From assembly GCA_963677825.2 (NCBI GenBank), contig CAXXEF010000001.1, positions 1 to 64,000 of the forward strand: a stretch of DNA of 64,000 nt, in the 5' to 3' direction. The notes beneath the pieces are model-generated. The model searched no databases. It was not told the origin of the DNA and saw only the letters and a program-made list of their open reading frames with translations. This DNA is from Sporobacter sp963677825 (GTDB taxonomy: Bacteria > Bacillota > Clostridia > Oscillospirales > Oscillospiraceae). The position numbers and the translations under genes were made by a program. This document shows, piece by piece, positions 25,328 through 34,423 of this stretch (position 1 is the first letter of the stretch; each line of letters begins with the position of its first letter).

Positions 25328-26872
25328 TTATATGATATAAAACGCCGCGGATAAAACACAAAATACCGTTAATACGCCCACAAGAAAAAGCGATGGGATT
25401 TTACCGCGTCTTTTATGCGAAAGTGCGTCGTAGCCCAGTCCCAGGAAAGCAGCGCCCGTGATGACCGTTGGGAGAATGTAGCGGAAATCGAGTGTGCAGC
25501 CGAACGGATACTGAATGTAGAAAAAGACGTACGAAAGCATCAGTATCAGCCACAGCCCGCTAAAGCTGAGCACGGCGAGCCGGTTCATTTTACGGTCAAA
25601 AAAGACGAACCAGACCATTGCGCCGAGCGAAAGAACGATTAATATAAGGCTGACGACGATCAGCACAGCGCCGAGCGGCCGGTGTGCGTCGGAAAACCAG
25701 AACTCACCATACAGCGCGCACATAACGACATATTCCGGCAGACGATAATCGTCCCAGGGAGAACAGTAGACGCGCTGGAGCATGTCCGGCAGGGAAAAAC
25801 CAAACAAGCGCTCAAGCAGCGGATGATCCCCCGTATACAGTCCGCTTGTTTCAGGAATCCGTGCGACATAGCCGGGTGCTTGACCGAACAGAATCAGGTT
25901 GCGGATGTGATACCATAAGCCGAGCGGGAAGCACACGGCCGCGAACGCACCATACTGCGCGAGCAGCGGCACCGCCGTTTTTTCCCGCGTGCGACGAATC
26001 AGTACGATCAAGAAGACGACGGCCGTGTATACGGCGACCAGCGCGCCGGAGAATTTCGTCGACATCGCCGCGCCGATGAATACGGCAATCAATAAGATGT
26101 TTTTGTAGGTTTGGTTTTTATACCAGCGGATTGTGTATAAAAACGCCGCCATGACGAACAGCGTCATCAGCATATCGTTGTTGATGCTCGCGGCGGTGAT
26201 GAAAAACGTCGGATGAAACGCGACGAGCGCCGACGCCACGAGCTTGGCCGGCGCGGAAAACGCCAGCTCGGTGAACGTGCGTACGCTGACGATCAGCAGA
26301 GCGCACGAAGCGAAGCACGGGACGAGCCGCGCCGCCTCGAATATTGTGAAATTATCGGTCTGTCCGGTGATGAGCGCAAAAGCTTTGGCGACGATGGCGT
26401 CGGCGATATGCGCAAACGGCGGATGATAAAACTGCCCCCAGTTACTGTCGGGCAGGCCGTTACCGTTGAATATGTTGAAGGCGTATGCAAGATGGCCGTA
26501 ATCGTCGAAGGAACCAACGTCGTGACCGTGAATGAAAAAAGGCGTGTACAGCATCGTGCCGAAACGCATGACGATACCGGCTGCAATCAGCACAATAATA
26601 GCACGTGACGTGGTCAGAACGCCGCGCAAGCGAAAAACAAGCGCCAAGAGTGCCAGTGCAGCCAGCGCGACAGCCATGGATAGGCGTACGGATACGTCGC
26701 CGGTCAGCAGATAAGAATGAAACGACGCGTCGGACGTGTATGCCGGCAGCGATACGAGCGGTGAGACGATCAGATAAACGACAAATAGTCCGGCAAAAAG
26801 CCAGACATACGTATAAAATCCATGAAAAAATCGCGTTTTTGATCGTTGCTGATGGAGAAACTGTCCCAACAT
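25328..26872 (-). CDS. GT39-like (ArnT/PMT) membrane glycosyltransferase
   Basis: About 514 residues with many membrane helices. The first extracellular loop reads HGHDVGSFDDYGHLAYAFNI, with the acidic pair expected of GT-C enzymes that use lipid-linked sugar donors, followed by QFYHPPFAHIADAI. The start at 26872 (MLGQFL) follows GAGGGCAGG; an ATG five codons earlier (26887) is also possible. It probably moves a sugar from a polyprenyl carrier to a protein or glycan outside the cell; acceptor unknown. It is the first gene of the operon with GtrA and the FAD oxidoreductase. Confidence 0.85.
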   Translation of the reverse strand: MLGQFLHQQRSKTRFFHGFYTYVWLFAGLFVVYLIVSPLVSLPAYTSDASFHSYLLTGDVSVRLSMAVALAALALLALVFRLRGVLTTSRAIIVLIAAGIVMRFGTMLYTPFFIHGHDVGSFDDYGHLAYAFNIFNGNGLPDSNWGQFYHPPFAHIADAIVAKAFALITGQTDNFTIFEAARLVPCFASCALLIVSVRTFTELAFSAPAKLVASALVAFHPTFFITAASINNDMLMTLFVMAAFLYTIRWYKNQTYKNILLIAVFIGAAMSTKFSGALVAVYTAVVFLIVLIRRTREKTAVPLLAQYGAFAAVCFPLGLWYHIRNLILFGQAPGYVARIPETSGLYTGDHPLLERLFGFSLPDMLQRVYCSPWDDYRLPEYVVMCALYGEFWFSDAHRPLGAVLIVVSLILIVLSLGAMVWFVFFDRKMNRLAVLSFSGLWLILMLSYVFFYIQYPFGCTLDFRYILPTVITGAAFLGLGYDALSHKRRGKIPSLFLVGVLTVFCVLSAAFYII

Positions 26873-27024
26873 GACCTGCCCTCGCATGATGCTGATCGTC
26901 GACTGTGTATACAGTCTGAAATATTCTAACGTAATTATCCGACCGCTTTATGAACAAAGTGTGAACAATAAAGCCGCGTCGACTCCACGGCTGGGAAAAA
27001 GTACAAGTTAACGCCCGATTATTG

Positions 27025-27054
27025 TTGTGTTCGAGTATTGGTTGCCGTTATAAT
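27025..27054 (+). promoter_or_regulatory. Possible promoter of the SLH-protease gene
   Basis: TATAAT at 27049-27054 with a weak -35 TTGTGT (27025-27030), 18-base spacer, 58 bases before the ATG at 27112. Confidence 0.5.
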
Positions 27055-27111
27055 AGAACACAAAGACGATCGACCTGCCAGCACGCAGGCGTCACAAACT
27101 TGGAGGCATTT

Positions 27112-28707
27112 ATGAAAAAAAGACTCGGCACCATTGTGATGGCCGTCACGCTGCTGGCGGCGCTGATGGCGCAGCCGGCGGCGGCCCTTGGCACACTGAA
27201 CGGATTCACGTGTACGCGTACATATTCGACGGGGCAATTTTCCGATGTAGCACCGTCTGATTGGTTTGCGCCGTACGTGCAGGCGTCTTATGAATACGCG
27301 CTGCTTGACGGAACGCCGGATGGCGCTTTCGAGCCGGACGGTATGCTGACAGTCGCCGAAGCAATCAAGCTTGCCACTTGCCTTCACAGCATCTATTATA
27401 CCGGTTCGGCCGATTTTGTAAATGGTCAGCCATGGTACTCAACATACGTTACATATGCGCTGGAGAGCGGTATACTCGATGAAGCATATCCAAACTACAA
27501 CGCACCGATCACGCGCTCGGATTTCGCCGAAATTCTCGGTGCGGCGCTGCCGCCGGAGGCGCTTTCAGCACGTAATACGGTGGAGGATAACGCCATCCCC
27601 GACGTACCGGCAGACTTTTCATATGCACCGGTCGTTTACCGGCTGTACCGTGCCGGCGTTTTAACCGGTATGACGGACGACGGCCACTTTTACCCCAACG
27701 AGACACTCCGGCGCTGCGAGGCGGCGGCGGTCGTCACCAGAATGGCCGACGCATCGTTCCGGAAAAGCCTGACGTTGACAAGTGCTTTATCAGCAGAAGA
27801 GATCTATGTACAGTGCGCGCCGAGCGTGTTTACCGTCACCGTATATGACCGGCTTGGCACGCAGGTAAAAAGCGGCAGCGGATTTTTCATCAGCGATACA
27901 GGCCTTGCCGTGACGAATTACCATGTTATTGCCGGCGCATCGTCTGCCGTGATTACGGCGGCCGATGGTACGCAGTACGACATAGCCGGGGTGTATGACG
28001 TGGACAAGCACAACGACCTTGCGCTCATCCAGATTGACGGCACAGGCTTTGAATACCTGAGCCTGCGCGATTCCGACTCGATCGCCACCGGTGAGTCGGT
28101 ATTCGCGATCGGCTCACCGCGCGGATATCAGAATACGATCTCCGAGGGGATCATCTCGGGTCTCAACCGTGTGATCGACGGTGTCACGTATATCCAGACG
28201 ACAGCCTCAATTTCACCGGGCAGCAGCGGCGGCGTCCTGCTTGATGCGGCGGGTAAGGTCGTCGGTGTGACGACGGCAACGCTGCTTGACGCGCAAAATC
28301 TCAATTTCGTAATACCGATCAATCGGCTGTCGGGACTGATGGCGATTGAGTTGACGACCCTCGATGAATACTTGGATCAGACGGTCTTTTATCAGAACCT
28401 GTATCCCATACCGGATTTCGGCGGCTTTGCCGGGGTTAACGTCGCGGGCTATACAACAGACGAATACGGCGCGCGCGTCTATAAATACCGTTTGAGCGAT
28501 ATCGAGCAAAATATGACTGTCGAGTCGGCGCTTGCCGGCTACAGTGCCTTGTTGACGGAGAATATGTTTACCGAGCTGGGTTATGCGATCGAGAACGGGG
28601 ATATTTTCTATTACTACAGGCATAACGTCTACGATATGCTTGTCGCGTACGGCGTTACAAATAGTGGCGGTGTCGACTATGTTCAAGTAATGGTTTACGC
28701 GGACTAG
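27112..28707 (+). CDS. SLH-anchored trypsin-like (HtrA/S1C-type) serine protease
   Basis: 531 residues from ATG 27112 (GGAGG upstream; the frame is open earlier but has no ribosome site). A signal peptide ends at AAA-LG (~28). Three SLH-type repeats cover about 38-225 (FSDVAPSDWFAPYVQASYEY; APITRSDFAEIL). A trypsin fold follows (about 240-430) with the full triad: His in TNYHVIAGAS, Asp in KHNDLALIQID, Ser in SPGSSGGVLL. There is no PDZ domain; the C-terminal ~110 residues are unassigned. It is likely a cell-wall-bound quality-control or processing protease. Confidence 0.9.
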   Translation: MKKRLGTIVMAVTLLAALMAQPAAALGTLNGFTCTRTYSTGQFSDVAPSDWFAPYVQASYEYALLDGTPDGAFEPDGMLTVAEAIKLATCLHSIYYTGSADFVNGQPWYSTYVTYALESGILDEAYPNYNAPITRSDFAEILGAALPPEALSARNTVEDNAIPDVPADFSYAPVVYRLYRAGVLTGMTDDGHFYPNETLRRCEAAAVVTRMADASFRKSLTLTSALSAEEIYVQCAPSVFTVTVYDRLGTQVKSGSGFFISDTGLAVTNYHVIAGASSAVITAADGTQYDIAGVYDVDKHNDLALIQIDGTGFEYLSLRDSDSIATGESVFAIGSPRGYQNTISEGIISGLNRVIDGVTYIQTTASISPGSSGGVLLDAAGKVVGVTTATLLDAQNLNFVIPINRLSGLMAIELTTLDEYLDQTVFYQNLYPIPDFGGFAGVNVAGYTTDEYGARVYKYRLSDIEQNMTVESALAGYSALLTENMFTELGYAIENGDIFYYYRHNVYDMLVAYGVTNSGGVDYVQVMVYAD

Positions 28708-28781
28708 GATACATCGACGGTTGTTGCGACGCCGTGTCTACCGCCTGACGCACCATTCGATGCCGGCTTGACCGATATTAA

Positions 28782-28809
28782 AAAAAGCGCGCCGTACGGC
28801 GCGCTTTTT
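28782..28809. terminator. Bidirectional terminator
   Basis: AAAAAGCGCGCC, loop GTAC, GGCGCGCTTTTT. It separates the converging SLH-protease and deacetylase genes and serves both strands. Confidence 0.9.
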
Positions 28810-28815
28810 GCATGG

Positions 28816-29724
28816 TCATGTTCCGTATAGAAGTGCGCGGTTAAAGGTTTCAAGCGTATCGTCACGAGATACAAACACGCGCACAATATAGAAGTTGCCG
28901 AGTATTTTGCGCTCCACACCCTCCATAATCGTCACGCCGCAGCTGTAGTACTCCGATGAGAGGCGCGCAACCGTATTACTGAACTTACCGACAGGGTAGC
29001 AAAGCGCGTAAACGGCTTTGCCGGTCAGATGCTCGATAAACGCTTTTGACTCTGCCAGCTCTTCACGGATGTCCGCCTCGCTGAGTTCCGGCAACAGGCG
29101 GTGCGTCGCCGTGTGGCTTTGAAATGAGACGAGCGGCATGTCTTGTATCTGCTCACTTGTTAGGTAACCCGGCGTGTCGACGAAGTCTCGGACGATAAAG
29201 ATCGTCGCTTTAACGTTGTACTCTTCTAAAATCGGATATAAGTTCGTGTAGTTGTCGGCGTAGCCGTCGTCAAAGGTCAGGATGACGGGCTTTTCATACA
29301 GTGACGGATCCTCGTCCATATAGATCGGCATGTAGCCGTTTTCAAGCAGATGGCGCACCTGCGCTTCAAAGTTTTCCGTCGTAACGGACAGGATGCGGAT
29401 GCCGATCGGCTCGTCGCTGACGCTGTGATAGTACAAAACCGGCACATCGATCGGCTGAAGCGGCGGGTTGCTTTTAAAGGCTTCCAGATCATTAAAGATC
29501 GTCCAGCCTGCTTCTGTTATCGTAATCTCGATGACCGGCTCGAAAACCGTCGGCTCGAGGGACGGTGATTCAGACGGTGATTCAGATGGCGACGGGGAAG
29601 GCGTCGGTGCTGCTTCCGAAGCAGACGGAGACACAACAGGCGGTGGATTCGGTATCGTCCGGCATCCGGCGAGCGTTGCCAGCAGCAAAACGACTGTCAA
29701 AACAATTGAAATGGGTCTATTCAT
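28816..29724 (-). CDS. Polysaccharide deacetylase (NodB-fold) lipoprotein
   Basis: 302 residues. Lipobox LAGC (Cys ~21), then a Pro/Ser-rich spacer, then a NodB catalytic domain: VPVLYYHSVSDEP, the metal motif ILTFDDGYADNY and SHTATHRLLPELS (HxxxH). CYPVGKFSN is the expected arginine/Pro-type motif position in variant form. Such enzymes deacetylate peptidoglycan or N-acetylglucosamine polymers at the cell surface. The N-terminal ~60 residues before YYHS are unassigned. Monocistronic, bounded by hairpins on both sides. Confidence 0.9.
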   Translation of the reverse strand: MNRPISIVLTVVLLLATLAGCRTIPNPPPVVSPSASEAAPTPSPSPSESPSESPSLEPTVFEPVIEITITEAGWTIFNDLEAFKSNPPLQPIDVPVLYYHSVSDEPIGIRILSVTTENFEAQVRHLLENGYMPIYMDEDPSLYEKPVILTFDDGYADNYTNLYPILEEYNVKATIFIVRDFVDTPGYLTSEQIQDMPLVSFQSHTATHRLLPELSEADIREELAESKAFIEHLTGKAVYALCYPVGKFSNTVARLSSEYYSCGVTIMEGVERKILGNFYIVRVFVSRDDTLETFNRALLYGT

Positions 29725-29792
29725 TAAAACGATCCTTTTTCACGGATTATACAGCATTTTTATATAATGTATCACTTTCTGCATAGCGTGGC

Positions 29793-29834
29793 AATAGCAC
29801 AAACCCCCGCCATCCGGCGGGGGTTTGTGCTATT
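29793..29834. terminator. Long inverted repeat, probable terminator of the hydrogenase operon
   Basis: 19-bp perfect stem (AATAGCACAAACCCCCGCC and its complement) with loop ATCC. There is no clear T-run on either side, but its place 38 bp after the hydrogenase stop suggests termination or mRNA end protection. Confidence 0.65.
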
Positions 29835-29871
29835 GGATGGATCGTAGATCCAACAAAGGTGATAATTCCGG

Positions 29872-31662
29872 TTACACCTCGGTGCACTCGTTGAAGTTGC
29901 CGCGCTTCGTGTAATGTGTGTGCAGCAGCTCGTGTGAGATGTGGCCGTTGGGATCGTGCAGGAAGTCGGAGTAGAGCGCTGTGATGCACGGATTATCGTG
30001 CGATTTGCGCAGTTCTTTGCTCTCGTCCTCGTCGTAAATAGCTTTCATACGCAGCGAGCGGTACTCTTCGGTCTTGCCGGCCATACGCGGCTGGCCGCCG
30101 CCGTTGATGCAGCCGCCCGGGCAGCCCATGATCTCGATAAAGTGATACGGGCTTGTGCCGTCGGCAATCTGCTTCATGATGACGTCGGCGTTTTTCAGGC
30201 CGCTGGCGACGGCAACGCGCGCCGTGACGCCCTCGAGGAAGCTGAAGTCCGGCTTGACGTTTTCAAACGTCACAGCCGCTTCCTTGATATTGCCAAGGCC
30301 GACGATCGGCGTAACGTGCAGGCCGTCAAACGGCAGCTCGCGGCCTGTTGTCAGCTCGTAAACAGTACGCAGGGCGGCTTCCATAACGCCGCCGGTGACA
30401 CCAAAGATGTCGGCCGCGCCGGTGGAGAAGCCGAGCGGATCGTCAAATTCGCCGTCTTCCAGGTTAACGAAATCGATGCCGGCCGTTTTGATCATCCGCG
30501 CAAGCTCGCGTGTGGTGATGACAGCGTCGACGTTGAAGACCCCGTCGTTTTTCATCTCGGGGCGCTGAATCTCATACTTTTTCGCCGTACACGGCATGAC
30601 GGAAACGACGTACATTTCCTTGGGATCGACGTTGATTTTCTGGGCGTAGTAGCTCTTGATGAGTGCGCCCATCATGGTGTGCGGGCTTTTACAGCTGGAC
30701 AGATGATCGAGCTCTTCCGGGAAAGCATGCTCAATGTGCTTGATCCAGCCGGGGGAGCAGCTGGTGATCATCGGCAGCGTTGCTTTGCCGCCGGTGAGCG
30801 CGGCCTGCAAGCGGCCGAGCAGCTCGGTGCCTTCCTCGATGATGGTGAGGTCGGCGGTGAAGTTGGTGTCAAAGACATCGTCAAAGCCGAGGTCGTGCAG
30901 CGCCTGCGCCATTTTACCCGTTACGCGGGTACCGACCGGCATGCCGAACTCTTCGCCGAGCGCAGCGCGCACGGCCGGCGCGACCTGAACGGCTACGCGC
31001 TTTGTCGGATCCTGCAGCGCCGACCAAACGTCGCCCATCGCGTCTGTTTCGACGATCGCGCCCGTCGGGCAAACGACGGCGCACTGGCCGCACATCGTAC
31101 AGTTGACGCCTTCGAGCGGCAGTTCCATTGCGGGGGAGATCGTTGTGTCGAAGCCGCGGTTCTGGCTGCCGATCGCGCCGACGCCCTGAATTTCGTTACA
31201 GGCAGTGACGCAGCGGCGGCACAGGATGCATTTAGACGGATCACGCGTGATCGACGGGCTGATGTCCTTCGGCTCGCATTTGGCGGTGTTGGGCATGCTC
31301 GTCTCGGATACGCCGAGTGTGTAGCCCAGCTCCTGCAGCTCGCAGTTTTGGTTGCGCGAGCAGTTCATGCAGTCGCGCGGATGATTGGAAATCAGCAGAT
31401 CGTAAATGATCTTGCGTGCTTTTTGAACCTTTTCCGTGTTTGTATTAATGACCATGCCGTTTTGCGCTTTGACAATGCACGAGGCCATCAAATTGCGCTG
31501 GCCTTCGACTTCGACGACGCACATGCGGCACGAGCCGTTGGTGTGGATGCCGGGCAGGTTACACAGTGTGGGGACCTTAATGCCGGCTTTCTTGGCGCAC
31601 TGGAGGATCGTCGAGCCTTCGGGAGCCGTTATGGTTTTTCCGTTGATCGTCAGTTCTAACAT
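29872..31662 (-). CDS. hndD: NADH-linked [FeFe] hydrogenase catalytic subunit
   Basis: 596 residues from ATG 31662 (GGAGGG upstream). Order: 2Fe-2S ferredoxin-like domain (1-78), His/Cys 4Fe-4S site (HPRDCMNCSRNQNC), two 4Fe-4S clusters (CILCRRCVTAC; CTMCGQCAVVCPTGAI), then the H-cluster domain. The H-cluster motifs are TSCSPGW, MPCTAKKYE and EIMGCPGGCINGGGQP, all intact. The small-subunit-like tail has HISHELLHTHYTKR. The modular form and partners NuoE/NuoF-like indicate a soluble, possibly electron-bifurcating HydABC-type enzyme that evolves H2 from NADH and ferredoxin. Bifurcation itself is inferred. Confidence 0.95.
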   Translation of the reverse strand: MLELTINGKTITAPEGSTILQCAKKAGIKVPTLCNLPGIHTNGSCRMCVVEVEGQRNLMASCIVKAQNGMVINTNTEKVQKARKIIYDLLISNHPRDCMNCSRNQNCELQELGYTLGVSETSMPNTAKCEPKDISPSITRDPSKCILCRRCVTACNEIQGVGAIGSQNRGFDTTISPAMELPLEGVNCTMCGQCAVVCPTGAIVETDAMGDVWSALQDPTKRVAVQVAPAVRAALGEEFGMPVGTRVTGKMAQALHDLGFDDVFDTNFTADLTIIEEGTELLGRLQAALTGGKATLPMITSCSPGWIKHIEHAFPEELDHLSSCKSPHTMMGALIKSYYAQKINVDPKEMYVVSVMPCTAKKYEIQRPEMKNDGVFNVDAVITTRELARMIKTAGIDFVNLEDGEFDDPLGFSTGAADIFGVTGGVMEAALRTVYELTTGRELPFDGLHVTPIVGLGNIKEAAVTFENVKPDFSFLEGVTARVAVASGLKNADVIMKQIADGTSPYHFIEIMGCPGGCINGGGQPRMAGKTEEYRSLRMKAIYDEDESKELRKSHDNPCITALYSDFLHDPNGHISHELLHTHYTKRGNFNECTEV

Positions 31663-31675
31663 TACGAACCCTCCA

Positions 31676-33523
31676 TTAAATAGCGACCGCGTCAAATTTG
31701 CACGCGTCCATACACGCGCCGCATTTGATGCAGATTTCGGTGTTGATAACGTGCGGCTTCTTCAGCTCGCCGGTAATCGCGCCGACCGGGCACTTCTTGA
31801 CGCAGGCCGTGCAGCCGCGGCACTTGTCGGGGTCGATGCTGTACGAGCTCAGTGAGCGGCAGATGTGCGCAGGGCACTTTTTATCCAGAACATGCGCGAG
31901 ATACTCGTCGCGGAAATATTTCAGCGTTGTGAGTACGGGATTCGGCGCCGTCTGGCCGAGGCCGCACATCGCCGTGACGCCGATGGTTTCAGCCAGTGCT
32001 TCGAGCTCGTCGATATCCGCCATCTCGCCGTGGCCGGATGTGATTTTCAGCAGCAGATCAAGCATGCGCTTGGTGCCGTTACGGCAAGGGACGCAGTGGC
32101 CACAGCTTTCGTCTTGAACAAATTCCATAAAGTAGCGCGCCGTATCGACAAGACACGTGTTCTCGTCCATAGCGATCAGACCGCCGGAACCCATGATCGC
32201 GCCCTTTTCCTTGAGGCTTTCGTAGTCGACGGATACGTCGAGGTGATCGGCCGTCAGGCAGCCGCCGGACGGTCCGCCGGACTGAACGGCCTTGAACGCC
32301 TGCCCGTCTTTCATGCCGCCGCCCATCTTGTAGATGATGTTGCGCAGTGACATACCCATCGGAATCTCGATGATGCCGGGATTGTTAATGTCGCCGGCCA
32401 GCGCGAAGACCTTGGTGCCGCGGCTCTTGCCGACGCCGTAAGACGCAAACCATTCGGCGCCGTTGAGAATGATGGCCGGAACGTTTGCGAGCGTTTCAAC
32501 GTTGTTGATGATCGTCGGCGCGCTCCACAGGCCCGACTGGAAGGGGAAGGGCGGCTTCTGGCGCGGCTCGCCGCGTCTGCCCTCGATGGAGTTGATGAGC
32601 GCCGTCTCCTCGCCGCAGACAAACGCGCCTGCGCCGATACGGATCTCAATGTCAAAATCAAAGCCGGTGCCGAAGATATCTTTGCCGAGCAGGCCGTAAG
32701 CGCGCGCCTGCTCCAGCGCCACGGACAAACGGTCGACGGCCAGCGGATACTCCGCACGCACGTAGACATAGCCCTTATCGGCGCCGATACAGTAACCGGC
32801 GATCGCCATCGCCTCGATGACGCTGTGGGGGTCGCCTTCAAGCACGCTGCGGTCCATGAATGCGCCCGGGTCGCCTTCGTCGGCGTTGCAGATCATGTAT
32901 TTCTGACCTTCCGGCGCGTTCATGCCGGACTGCCATTTGATACCTGTCGGGAAGCCCGCGCCGCCGCGGCCGCGCAGACCGGAATCGATCATTTCCTGAA
33001 CGGTTTTCTCGCGGCCGATATCCATGAGCACCTTGGCGAGGGCAAAGTATCCGTCGTTTCTGATGTAATCGTCGATCGACGAGAAGTCGACACGACCGCA
33101 GTTACGCAGAACGATCTTGACCTGCTCGGAGAAAAAGCCAATGTCTTTCATATAAGGTATGTAGTCGTTTTGCTCGGGATCAAAGTAGCACAGCTCGCGG
33201 GCAATTGTGCCGCCCTTAAGGTGCTTGTCCACGATTGTCTGTACTTTTTCCGGCGTCAGATCACCGTAGAAGACGCCGTCGGGATCGACGACCATACACG
33301 GGCCGTGCGCGCACAGGCCGATGCAGCCCGTGACAACGACACGGACGTCTTTGCCGAGGCCGCTTTTTTCAACAGCTGACTTAAGCGCTTTGACGATTTC
33401 ATCACAGTGTGACGAGACACAGCCGGCGCCGCCGCAGACGTAGACGGCATATTTATACGATTCGACCTCCGCGCGGATTTTATCACGCAGGGCGATCAGT
33501 TCTTCTCTTGTTTTAATAGTCAT
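31676..33523 (-). CDS. hndC: NuoF-like NADH/FMN subunit of the hydrogenase complex
   Basis: 615 residues from ATG 33523 (AGGAAGAGGTG upstream). It has an N-terminal thioredoxin-like 2Fe-2S domain (CGGAGCVSSHCDE; CIGLCAHGPC), then the FMN/NADH fold (GLRGRGGAGFPTGIKW, CNADEGDPGAFMDRS), SLBB, the 4Fe-4S motif SCGHCVPCRNGT, and a C-terminal 2x4Fe-4S ferredoxin (CRGCTACVKKCPVGAI, CIKCGACMDAC). It oxidises NADH and passes electrons to HndD. The N-terminal 2Fe-2S domain explains why no separate HndB gene is present. It lies 13 bp before hndD. Confidence 0.95.
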   Translation of the reverse strand: MTIKTREELIALRDKIRAEVESYKYAVYVCGGAGCVSSHCDEIVKALKSAVEKSGLGKDVRVVVTGCIGLCAHGPCMVVDPDGVFYGDLTPEKVQTIVDKHLKGGTIARELCYFDPEQNDYIPYMKDIGFFSEQVKIVLRNCGRVDFSSIDDYIRNDGYFALAKVLMDIGREKTVQEMIDSGLRGRGGAGFPTGIKWQSGMNAPEGQKYMICNADEGDPGAFMDRSVLEGDPHSVIEAMAIAGYCIGADKGYVYVRAEYPLAVDRLSVALEQARAYGLLGKDIFGTGFDFDIEIRIGAGAFVCGEETALINSIEGRRGEPRQKPPFPFQSGLWSAPTIINNVETLANVPAIILNGAEWFASYGVGKSRGTKVFALAGDINNPGIIEIPMGMSLRNIIYKMGGGMKDGQAFKAVQSGGPSGGCLTADHLDVSVDYESLKEKGAIMGSGGLIAMDENTCLVDTARYFMEFVQDESCGHCVPCRNGTKRMLDLLLKITSGHGEMADIDELEALAETIGVTAMCGLGQTAPNPVLTTLKYFRDEYLAHVLDKKCPAHICRSLSSYSIDPDKCRGCTACVKKCPVGAITGELKKPHVINTEICIKCGACMDACKFDAVAI

Positions 33524-33543
33524 ACTCGATTCACCTCTTCCTT

Positions 33544-34050
33544 TCACGCGTTTTGCCACGGCTCGAGGATGCCGGACAAGTCGGACGCCTTGACTTCGGG
33601 GTAAACCGTGTCGTCTATCGTAATAGCCGGCGCTAGGCCGCATGCGCCGATGCAGCGCGCGATCTCAAACGTGAACACGCCGTCTTCCGTCGTGCCGCCC
33701 GCCGTAATACCAAGTGATTTTTCAAGCTCAGCGACGAGGCTGTCGCCGCCCCGGACGTAGCAGGCTGTGCCCATGCACACGCGAATCGTGTGCTTGCCGC
33801 GCGGCTTCATGGCAAAAAACGAATAAAAGCTGACAACACCAGAAACAGTCGACAGCGGCAGCTCAAGCTCCTCGGCCACGATCTTCTGGATATGAAGCGG
33901 CAAATACCCGTAAATTCCCTGAACGGTGTGGAGCACTTGAATGAGGCTCCCGTCTTTGCCTTTGTATGTTGCTGCCAGCCGGCGGATGCTGTCTAAAAGC
34001 TCCTCCTCGGTGGGCGTGCAGCAGGGCGCGTGGTTATGCGTCGTGCTCAT
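33544..34050 (-). CDS. hndA: NuoE-like 2Fe-2S subunit of the hydrogenase complex
   Basis: 168 residues. It has an N-terminal helical bundle, then a thioredoxin-like 2Fe-2S domain with CMGTACYVRGG and CIGACGLAPA cysteines. It partners HndC in NADH-linked hydrogenases. First gene of the operon, 20 bp before hndC. The ribosome site is AAGGAG. An N-terminal HNHAPCC stretch could bind metal but is not a family trait I know. Confidence 0.95.
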   Translation of the reverse strand: MSTTHNHAPCCTPTEEELLDSIRRLAATYKGKDGSLIQVLHTVQGIYGYLPLHIQKIVAEELELPLSTVSGVVSFYSFFAMKPRGKHTIRVCMGTACYVRGGDSLVAELEKSLGITAGGTTEDGVFTFEIARCIGACGLAPAITIDDTVYPEVKASDLSGILEPWQNA

Positions 34051-34141
34051 GTCCTATCTCCTTTGTCCTATATGTAATACCTTGGAAACCTGTTGTGTGC
34101 TATCTTGTATCTGAGACCACAAAAAACCACAACAAGTACAT

Positions 34142-34193
34142 ATAGTAAACCAAGATCGTTTAGAAATCAACAAGAAAATGTTAAATAATTAAC
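34142..34193 (-). promoter_or_regulatory. Candidate hydrogenase promoter with Rex-like operator
   Basis: On the minus strand, TTGATT (34165-34170), 17 bases, TACTAT (34142-34147). Directly upstream is GTTAA-ATAA-TTAAC (34180-34193), which matches the core of the TTGTTAA-N4-TTAACAA site of the NADH-sensing repressor Rex in Clostridia. A stronger TATAAT box with TTGTAA lies further up (34269-34298). Redox control would suit this operon, but the site lacks the outer bases. Confidence 0.35.
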
Positions 34194-34361
34194 TAATTAA
34201 CGTAGGATTATCAACAAAGTTTCCAAATTTAGCACGCCTCCATTGTAGAAAATCGACATTAAATTCGTATTATACCAAATGTCCGAAAAATATTACAAAA
34301 ACAAAAAAGTAAGTTAAACGCGCTCAAAGCCCCAAAAGGCCGGAAGGGGACAGCTCAATCA

Positions 34362-34395
34362 AAAACCGGGGCAGCTATTTAGCGCCCCGGTTTTA
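34362..34395 (-). terminator. Terminator of the FAD dehydrogenase gene
   Basis: AAAACCGGGGC (34362-34372) and GCCCCGGTTTT (34384-34394). On the minus strand the stem is followed by TTTTTG. It isolates the dehydrogenase from the hydrogenase operon. Confidence 0.85.
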
Positions 34396-34423
34396 TCAGT
34401 ATATTCTGTATTATCGAAGCCGC

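Noticed and set aside
29941..31659. 572-codon plus-strand ORF opposite the hydrogenase gene
   Set aside because: Antisense to a gene with all expected iron-sulfur and H-cluster motifs. Its translation has no family features and reflects GC-rich third positions.
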